A stretch of DNA of 64,000 nucleotides, from the NCBI RefSeq assembly GCF_004664715.2, contig NC_051084.1:59577334-59641333 (forward strand). The letters are read 5' to 3'. The notes under the pieces were generated by a model. That model saw nothing but the letters and a program-made list of their open reading frames with translations, was not told the origin of the DNA and did no database searches. Position numbers and translations under genes: made by a program. This DNA comes from Peromyscus leucopus (taxonomy: Eukaryota > Chordata > Mammalia > Rodentia > Cricetidae). Within the stretch, counting starts at the first letter, position 1; each line of letters begins with the position of its first letter. Positions 56,136-64,000 of this stretch are shown piece after piece.

Positions 56136-56453
56136 ATATCTTATTTCCATATGATCTATCTTAACCTTCAACCTGCTTACAGCTTCCATTTTTACTAGGA
56201 TGGCCACCCCAATTCTGCTTTAGGTATTCTCTTTCTTAAACCTGATGAGCCTGCAATGTGGAACAGGGGTATTCCTAATAAATACCGTCATTCTCTATGT
56301 ATCCACAGCAGCAATTTACAAATAAAGTGGTAGTAATGAACAGAGCACAGATGTAGGACAATGACTGAATTCAGAATTCCCACAAGTGCTTTATAATCCC
56401 TCCTCATGTTCACGCCAATGCACCTATGTAATGATATCCTGAAAGTAACTTTT

Positions 56454-56610
56454 TTTTATTTTTGGTTTTTTTCGAGACAGGGTTTCTCTGTGTAGCTTTG
56501 CGCCTTTCCTGGAGCTCACTTGGTAGTCCAGGCTGGCCTCGAACTCACAGAGATCCGCCTGCCTCTGCCTCCCAAGTGCTGGGATTAAAGGCGTGCGCCA
56601 CCACGCCCGG
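56454..56610 (-). repeat. B1 SINE with perfect 16-bp target duplication
   Basis: The antisense B1 is nearly consensus: 'gagacagggtttctctgtgt', 'agctttgcgcctttcctgga', 'ctcgaactcacagagatccg', 'gtgctgggattaaaggcgtg', 'cgccaccacgcccgg'. The 16-nt 'cctgaaagtaactttt' lies at 56438-56453 and 56611-56626. It is the best-preserved SINE in the window. Confidence 0.97.
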
Positions 56611-56966
56611 CCTGAAAGTAACTTTTAAAGCCTGCACGATGTTGTGTACATCACTAGATGAGACAAGTAACAAAGATATAAAAGAGATGTGGTCTTCATT
56701 TTCCTTCCTTTCCTGTCATTTTAAGCATTGACTACATGCCCTACATGTCCTACATATTCAATCCATTTTAAAAGAATAATATAAGAAAAATTATAGCATA
56801 TTAAAAGTATGGTACATAAAATGAATGAGAGTTATTATCTTGACAGTAAATCCTATCATGGCCCAAATAGTTTGGCATCAGAGCAATTCTAAGCAGGTTC
56901 TTAGAACAAATATCCTTGCCACGTGTACTCTGGGGCATGTGCTTGGACATCTAGCAATTGGTCCCA

Positions 56967-57149
56967 GCTCTTTGTAGTGGGTAGCCAATCCAGCGGTGTT
57001 CTCTGGAGCTCTGCTCGGTCAACCTCCACCGTCCAGGGTCCAGGCACAGAGAGCGCGCACAGAGTGAGTGCTGGCCCATCCAGCTCTTGGGTTTCCAGCG
57101 CCTCCCCTTGCCCCGCCTCATACTGGATTGGCTAACCACTACAGCTCTT
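56967..57149. mobile_element. Unclassified 171-bp element with terminal inverted repeats
   Basis: Inverted repeats at 56973-56993 ('tgtagtgggtagccaatcca' plus g) and 57123-57143 match at 20 of 21. They enclose 129 bp rich in CpG. A perfect 'gctctt' lies directly outside each end (56967-56972, 57144-57149). The unit begins TG and ends CA. Each inverted repeat carries an AGCCAATC (NF-Y/CCAAT) motif, and 'ccccgcctc' near the right end resembles an Sp1 site. It could be a small solo LTR or a short inverted-repeat transposon. 'gctctt' also occurs once inside (57083-57088), which slightly weakens the target-duplication reading. Confidence 0.6.
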
Positions 57150-57984
57150 CCAAGGATATTCCCCCTGAAATCCTCCTCCAAGGAGTGTAGTTCCTGCCTC
57201 TGTCTTCTCCTAATGTGATGAGGGCTAAAATCCTATGAAGGTTCTGTTTCCCTTTCAGGGTTCTATGAATCTCAATGCCTCTATTTAGAGCCTCCCCAGG
57301 TAGCTCAGCCTCTCCAGGTTTGGATCTATGCTACCTGCTTGTAGAAAGAAGCCCCTCTCTTGCCTTAACATTTGGTTACTGTTGCTGTGACTATATCACA
57401 GAATAAATCAAGACAAACCATGCTAATAAACAATTTAAAAAGAACTGTAATAATGTAACCATTACTGAACTGCTGTTTAAATTATTCCCACATCAAATAC
57501 AAAAGCTATGGCAGTTAACTCTAAGGCATAATAATTTTCTCCTTCTTCAGAAAAAGCAACATACTGAAGTTGTCATTATATGCTAAGGACCATTTCCCTA
57601 AAAAATAGGGGTGGGGAGTGTGCTGTCTATCTGTAATTATGTTACTTCCACAAAACATTTCTCCAAAGATCCAAGTAGCAGTATTCCATCTGGAAAAGCA
57701 GTCATTTCAAATTCAGTATTTCTGCTAATTATTATGGTTTAGGCCTCCCAGATATAATTTAAGGATTCCATAAAGCCTTTTTTCTAATGATAAATTAACT
57801 ATGAATATTTTTGTTCATTATGTGTTTCTAAATTATGTCGTACCCATCTTTTCCTTTCATAATTACTTGAAGAAATACAATACTTCAAAATAAAGATTTT
57901 AATTCCAGCAAGCAACATAAAATTGAAGATATATACCATAATAAATGACATACTTACAATTTATACCACCCTGCCATTACTTAC
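57150..57984. other. Unassigned stretch
   Basis: No gene or repeat named. Confidence 0.4.
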
Positions 57985-58110
57985 AGTGATTGCTCAGTGG
58001 CATGTATCTGCAATCCCAGTTATTGTGAGGCATGAGGATCATAAACTTGAGGGCAGCTTGAGCAACAAAATGAGACCCTGTATCAAAAGAAAGAAAGAAA
58101 AAAAAGGGAA
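57985..58110 (+). repeat. Old 7SL-derived monomer (B1/PB1-like)
   Basis: 'gctcagtggcatgtatctgc', 'aatcccagttattgtgaggc', 'cagcttgagcaacaaaatga' and 'gaccctgtatcaaaag' with an A/G-rich tail. Confidence 0.7.
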
Positions 58111-60687
58111 GAGAGTTCCATTGTTGCTGTTAATTGTAGAAGGTCAGGGCTGATTATCTGTTATATATAATGAAAAAAATGCACATTATTCTTGTCTCCC
58201 TCTGCAACACTTTTCTCTTATTATTAACATAATTGTGTCCATGACCTACATTTGTATTAGCACAAACCTGTGTTTATATTTCACAGTGTGGAGTTGGGTG
58301 AGGAAAGGAATGTAGGAAAGAATAAATTGGTATTCGATACTTGTTTGTCAAAACCCACAGTTTTTTTTAACCTCCTATTGTAGAGTGAAGATACAGTGCA
58401 TTCCAGCAAAATATTTCCAACATTTATTCTACATAATCCTTTATCTTTTCTCATGCTGAACCAAAAAAAAAGCACCAAAAATGTGGGTGCAGATTAGGAA
58501 TGCACCAGACATATGCGATATAACTTTCATCTGTGTTTTGCCAGAATTTTTGTTTATATCCACTCCCCATTTCCACTATTCTGCCCTCGTTAACTAATCC
58601 CAAGAGATTATCTTTATCTCCTCCTTAACCAAATATGGACTTCCTTGAAGTCTACCTTTTCCATCCAGCATGTACTAAATCCTCGTAACCCGGACAATTA
58701 TGAACTGCTTTTCTTCCATTTTAAGACGGCACAGATAACCTTGTCAAATCAAACTCACGTAAGACTGAGACTTCACCCATTATAAGGCTTGCTCATGTCA
58801 AGGATCCAAGCAAAGAAGAAACAGAGATGGAGCCAAGGAGTGAACATTCCCAGTGGAACTTTCCACAACCCAAATTTGACACCTGAAACCTGTAGCCACT
58901 CCATGCCCCTGAGTCACCCAGGGCTTCTTATGAGCCTCTCTCCTAACCTTCCTGCAGTACAGTGATGCCCTTGTTTGTGAAAACTCAATGCCGGCACCAC
59001 TTCTTTTAGTGATCCTTCCCTGAATCCCTGTCAAGACAGACCCATTCAAGACATTGCCACGGTAGGCAGCTTTAAGGAGAAACTCGTCTGTTTCTGTCTT
59101 CCAGCAGGCCACCTGCAAAAAAAAAAAAAAAAAAAACACAGTTATTTAATAACTACTTATTACAAGCCAAAATAGCTGTGCTCATTGCCCTTGGATACAC
59201 TATAGGTTCAGAGGGACAAAACAACATGGGAAGTAACCACGGTACACTGTAACAGGAACTGAGATAGAGGCAGAAAGTGGGTGGAAGGGTACCAGGGCAA
59301 CGACTAAGTCTGCCCTGGGTAGTGAAGGGTTTTTAAAAGGCAGAGGAGAAATAAAATAACCTCACTATGACAAGAGAACTGATTTTTTTTCCATCCAGAG
59401 CTGAGGAGGATGTGTGAGGCAGGCATACGACATCTGAAGTCACGATCATCATTCCACAAATCCTAAATAGCAAGATGAAAATTAGGTACCGCGTGATAAG
59501 TTATTCAAGTTTTATGCTCTTGTTTAGTTACAGAAAGCATCTGGTAGCTCCGTATTTACCAAGGAAGTAAATTTAAGGTTTGCGTTATTAGACAATAAAA
59601 AGTATTTTTAAAATTATTGCATAATCTGAAGACAGGTTTTGGGTTGGTCATTACATGGGGCTTATTCGTGGGCATACTGTGAATTACTGATGTGACAAGT
59701 AATTGAGCTTTAAAATTGAAAAAAAAAATACTAGAAGATTCACCAGCATTTCATTTACTTGCGAATCACGTGTATGAGTATGCACTCCAGTTACTTATAT
59801 TTGGAAGAAAATAAATATTTGTACTAATGAAACAAGTTCTCTGAAGTTCATAATGACCTTAGAGCATTAAGGTGAAGAGTTTCCTATGAAAACATACTGG
59901 AAAGACTGTTCTTAAATTTATTTATTAAAAATAAATTAATGCACACATACACACATACATACACAGGTTTGTAAGGGTGAATACAATACACAGAGGCTAA
60001 CACAGATATCAAAATCCTACATAGTTATGTGTAGCAAGTAATGATCTGCAATAAAATCCTCATTCCTCAGTGGCTGTTGACATTATCATGGTTATTTATT
60101 GCCCATCCTCACTTCTGTCAAAGTTTTGAGAATAAATAGGTTGGCAGAAGGCATAACAGACACCTGGAGATTTTGAAATTTCTGTGCCTGTAAGTATCTA
60201 CCAAGAAAATTGTGCTCTGTTTCTTAGGTCTCGGGTGACAAAGAGCATGGGGGCTCATCAGGATATTTACAGACAACGGATGCCAGACTCTGCCTTCAGA
60301 GCATTCTACTTTCCATATCCCTGGAGAAATTAGATACAAACATATACAATGGAAATCCCATAGAACAGAAAAAAACACCTATAAAATGGTGACTTTTAAC
60401 TAGGCATGTAGGTGTACACACACATACACACCTGCAGCAGATTTGGCACAATGTCTAAAATATTTTTAATTGTCACAAATGGAGGGTGCTATTGGAATTT
60501 AATGGATCATGGCTTGGGATAATACTAACCATTGTATAATAACAATACATTCATTCCCTACAACAAAGAACTATCCATCTCAAAATGTCAATAGTGCCAA
60601 CATTAAGAAAGTCTGCACCAGATTGTTATTAATTACAGACTTTTTTTTAAAGCATTGAAGAGCAAAGGAAATATGGGTAATGGTGTT
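58111..60687. other. Long unassigned stretch
   Basis: No repeat named. A 113-codon minus frame at 58798-59139 begins within a T20 tract followed by 'gcag', which looks like a splice acceptor by chance or as a decayed exon; its protein is unknown to me. A short CA/TACA patch lies at 59941-59966. Confidence 0.35.
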
Positions 60688-60689
60688 GT

Positions 60690-60975
60690 GGTTTTAATGT
60701 GAAATGTCCCCCCACAAGCTTGTAAGTTTGAGCACTTGGTCCCCAGCTGGTGTTCCCATTCTAAGAGGTTCTGGAACCTTTGGGACTTGTGGCAGAGAAG
60801 GATTGCTGAAGGTAGACCTTAAAAGTTATCTACACCTCTGGTTCTAGCCCCGAATCTGCCAAAATTTGAGAAATTTCTACCATGCACCTTTGCCAGGATA
60901 CAGTCCCCTATGCTGTTCCCACCATGGTGGGAAATCCTGAGCCCAAATCAACTTCTCCTCCCACAAACTGTTTCT
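60690..60975 (+). repeat. MaLR-like rodent interspersed repeat, second type
   Basis: 'ggttttaatgtgaaatgtcc', 'gtttgagcacttggtcccca', 'gctggtgttcccattctaag', 'ctgttcccaccatggtggga' and 'ctgtttctgtcggggatttt'. Same family as 51488-51845, with an MLT1-like start. Confidence 0.6.
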
Positions 60976-62194
60976 GTCGGGGATTTTGTCTGAAAGGAGA
61001 GAGAAGTATCTAATGTAAAATGGGCAGGGAACGATCTAGCATCCCCTCTGAGGTTACAAATGCAAAGAGCTTCCGAATGTATGTGAAATGAAACTTCATG
61101 TGGCAGATGCAAAATAGTAAATGGGGAAAATAAAAGCTTTCTGTAACTATTGTACCAAGAGGTAACCACTATTAAATGTTCAGATGTATACCTAGTGGTT
61201 TTGTGCAAATAGATCAGAAGGATACTATGAATCAGATGCGTTGGAGGAGAGTGTGCTATCAAGGTTAATTGGTGGAAATAACATTTAAGAAAGAAGCGAA
61301 CAGGTTAATGAGAACTTGTGAAGAGGCGAACGAGGAGGACGGAAACTTTTCATGAATTAAACAAAGCATAGTGTCTGAAACACGCTTACCCTTCTTTCTG
61401 TGGGTCTAGCCATTGGGCTAGTATCTGATAATGACATCTAATTAGACAATAGAAACAAGCCAATTATACACTTGCAACTGAAATAAACAGCAGAAGTAGA
61501 CAACATCTTTTCTGACAGGGAAGAGTGTCAGAGTATGAAATCTTGAGGAAAGATTTTGCATTAGATGTAAATAGTTTTGGTGAGACCTGCCTGGAAGAGA
61601 ACATTGGGATATGACATGTATTTGTTTCTTCCAGCGGTTTGTCTCAATCATTGCCAATTACAGCAGTAATTAAGAATTCATATATTTTCATCTATCTCAT
61701 TACTGTCATTGCTGCTCAGAAGACTTTGCACTAGGAAGTAGCAGGGTGCTATTCTTCATGTTCTGTGTCAACTGGATCAGAATTAGAACAACTAATAGTC
61801 ATAACAACATACACTTCTATGAACTAAATCTACTACATGGGTATTAGGCACAGCTTGAAAGGTTAATAACATGTTCTATGTGCAAACAAACATGCTATCA
61901 TTATATCCTCTAAAAGTTTGAAGTCATAAATCATAGAGATTTAGCAGCATTTTATTTTGGTGTATAGCATGAACGTTTTCTCACACTATAAGTCTTCTAG
62001 ACATGATTTTATCATCTTCTTAGTTACATAGAATTAATCACATGGCTCAACTATAATTTACCAGTCTCTTTTGTTGAACATATTAAGCTGCTTATATTTC
62101 TTCTCATTACATAACCCTAAACCAAGTATTATTATATATTGATTATTTTAAAATAAATTTTGTCGGACAAGTAGTACATTATACTTTTCTTTCA
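60976..62194. other. Unassigned stretch
   Basis: No gene. The last 180 nt (62010-62165) weakly resemble antisense L1M. A 104-codon minus frame at 60948-61262 partly overlaps the preceding repeat. Confidence 0.35.
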
Positions 62195-62565
62195 GTAGCA
62201 GTTTTATTAAAGCATAATTTATAGTAATAAAAGTCACTCATTTGGGGCACAGGACACAATGATTCGCAGTAAATTTACAGACAATGCATAACCATCACCA
62301 TCATTCAATATTAGAACAGGTTTATCATTCCAAAAATAATTCTCATGACCATTTATAATCCTTTTCCATTCCTTCCTGCTCTCACCTTTCTCTGCCCAGT
62401 CTTAAAAAAAATCACCAATTGATTTTTCTGAATCTCTATATCTGCCTACTTGAGATGCTTTATATAAATGGCATTATGCAACATACGTTCTTCTGTGTCT
62501 GATTTTGCTTTACTAAGCACAGTGCATCTGAGGCTCCGCCACATTGTGACATGAAACAGAACTTC
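62195..62565 (-). mobile_element. Ancient L1M 3' UTR fragment
   Basis: 'gcagttttattaaagcataa', 'gcataaccatcaccatcatt', 'atattagaacaggtttatca', 'cctttttc'-like runs, 'gagatgctttatataaatgg' and 'cattatgcaacatacgttct' match the antisense of a mammal-wide L1M tail. Confidence 0.6.
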
Positions 62566-62569
62566 ACTT

Positions 62570-62815
62570 CAGGCCTATAGAAATGGCTCACTGTTAAGCC
62601 TGTGTATTATTTTTCCAAATGACTAAAGTCCGGTTTCCAGCACCCACATTGGGTGGCTTATAATCATTCACACATAACTGTTCTAGGGTATCCAATGCAT
62701 CTGACTTCCATGGGTACCCACACTCACATGCACATACCTCCCCCCACCTACATACACACACACCAGAGGCAGGGCAGAGAATTAAAAATAAAATAAATTT
62801 TTATAATTTTCATTT
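62570..62815 (+). repeat. B2/B3-group SINE
   Basis: 'ctatagaaatggctcactgt', 'tccggtttccagcacccaca', 'ttgggtggcttataatcatt', 'ggtatccaatgcatctgact' and a CA-rich, AAATAAAT-ended tail. Confidence 0.75.
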
Positions 62816-64000
62816 TGTACTGGATATTTACAGTTTATTTACCTGGTGTCAACATGGCTATTTCTACAGGTAGTTGACTAAGAAACTACTGACGTATCTT
62901 GCTGCCCCATGGAGAAGACTGGTAATCATGTCTCACTGTCTTTGTATGTGATCACTTATCTCTTACCTGCATATGGACCGTAAGACCTTTAGTTCAATAT
63001 TTACATAGAATTCAGGGTCTGAGAATCTCTTTGTTTTTCTCAGTTGTAATACTAACATTTTCTTGTCTTCTCTCTCTTTCTCTATATGTGTCTGTCTGTC
63101 ATAATATAATTGTGTTAGATCTAATAATTATTGATCAAAAAATACATTTCTTTAACTTACAACTTGAGTATAGCTGATGTCATTTTGCAGATAATTAGCC
63201 AAGGAGTGGGTTTTTTAGGGTAATAGTAAAAAGCAATGTATTTTTCAAGCAGTTAAGTGTTGAGAAGCTACCCATCAAAAATACCTAACATAAAGCTGCC
63301 TAAAACTTTGTATCACAAATCAGGGAAATAGTGGAAAAACCTAAGATATGTTCCAAAATGAGTAAAGAGATAGTGTTTGGAAATAATAACTATCAAATGC
63401 ATCCCAAACTAACAGCCAAGAATACCGCTAATGTAAGTGGGCTATACAGGAAGTTTGCTCCCTCAAAACTGTACAAATCTTGGCAGAAAACAAACTTGAT
63501 TGAGCTACGACTCTTGAGAAGTATTCTAGAGTACCTGGGTAAACCACTGTGATCACAAATGTTTTTAGAAGCAAAGGAGAAGGCTGGAAGACTAAGGGTA
63601 GATGTGATGGTGGAAGTCAGTATCAGACCCATAGGCCAAGGAGTGCAGAAGGATTCTCAAAGCTGGAACCAAAGCATCCTCTGGGGCTTTTGGGAGAGGC
63701 AATTCTGTCTTTCAGAAGTAGAGAGAGAAGAGGGGGGGAGCACATAATTTGGTTTATGCCACTAAATTTTTGATAGTTTTTCACATCCACAGGAAAAAAA
63801 AAATACATGAAGACATCTGATGATTCAGGTGGAGGAGTTTGACCTGTGTCAGTAAGGCACTGTGAGGGTTCAAAGTACTGCTCAGCTAAACTCTAGGCAT
63901 AGTTCCTAGACCAGAGCCTTCCTTGTTCTCAACAAACTCTGGAGACAGAATATCCTTCCCTCAGAGTATACACTCCCTGAAAATAAGCAATTCCAGTTTG
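62816..64000. other. Unassigned stretch
   Basis: No gene or repeat recognised to the window end. Open frames are below 80 codons. Confidence 0.4.

Noticed and set aside
57923..58153. 76-codon plus frame
   Set aside because: It overlaps an old 7SL-derived SINE and its purine tail.
1..64000. Search for CRISPR arrays, operons, rRNA, tRNA or bacterial-type systems
   Set aside because: No regularly spaced repeats and no gene-dense organisation were seen. tRNA-like heads occur only within SINEs. The repeat content is that of a rodent nuclear genome.

Overview
The window is non-coding DNA from a muroid rodent, most likely a cricetid (deer mouse, hamster or vole group). The evidence is the mix of rodent-specific SINEs (B1, B2, B3, B4, ID-type), rodent L1 tails and ancient mammalian repeats (MIR, L2, L1M). 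The better-preserved B1 copies carry a stretch reading 'tagctttg(t/c)gcctttcctgga', which I associate with cricetids rather than Mus or Rattus. The species cannot be fixed by eye. I found no protein-coding gene, tRNA, rRNA or CRISPR array. Most open frames longer than 100 codons lie in L1, LTR, SINE or microsatellite sequence, and the rest have no recognisable homology. The window is best read as intergenic or deep-intronic DNA.

Layout. 0-9 kb: a B4 SINE split by an L1 with an inverted 5' part, a B1 with a perfect target duplication, an L1 3' tail, a B4 and a MaLR-like LTR with a G-rich tract. 9-17 kb: a B1 with a 69-nt homopolymer tail, a second inverted L1, two MaLR-like repeats, a perfect 25-bp hairpin and a 54-bp tandem duplication. 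17-24 kb: B2, L2, B1, TAGA repeats, B4, B3 and an inverted L1 tail. 24-34 kb: mostly unassigned AT-rich DNA, with L1 tails, a solo class II-type LTR and a full-length MIR. 34-42 kb: ancient LINE arms in inverted orientation and two more inverted L1 copies. 42-52 kb: layered insertions, including an L2 split by three younger elements and a 1.4-kb L1 3' half.

52.6-54.9 kb holds the clearest intact element. It is a 2,282-bp endogenous retrovirus on the minus strand with two 520-bp LTRs differing at 2 positions, a 6-bp target duplication, a tRNA-Lys-type primer binding site and a polypurine tract. It has no recognisable retroviral genes, so it looks like a young non-autonomous element. At 56.97-57.15 kb there is a 171-bp CpG-rich unit with 21-bp terminal inverted repeats (20/21) and 6-bp flanking direct repeats. 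I cannot assign it to a family, and it is the best candidate here for something undescribed. From 57 kb to the end the sequence is mostly unassigned, with a few SINEs and an ancient L1M fragment.

Repeat family names come from memory of consensus sequences, without a database search. Boundaries are approximate except where target duplications or LTR ends fix them.
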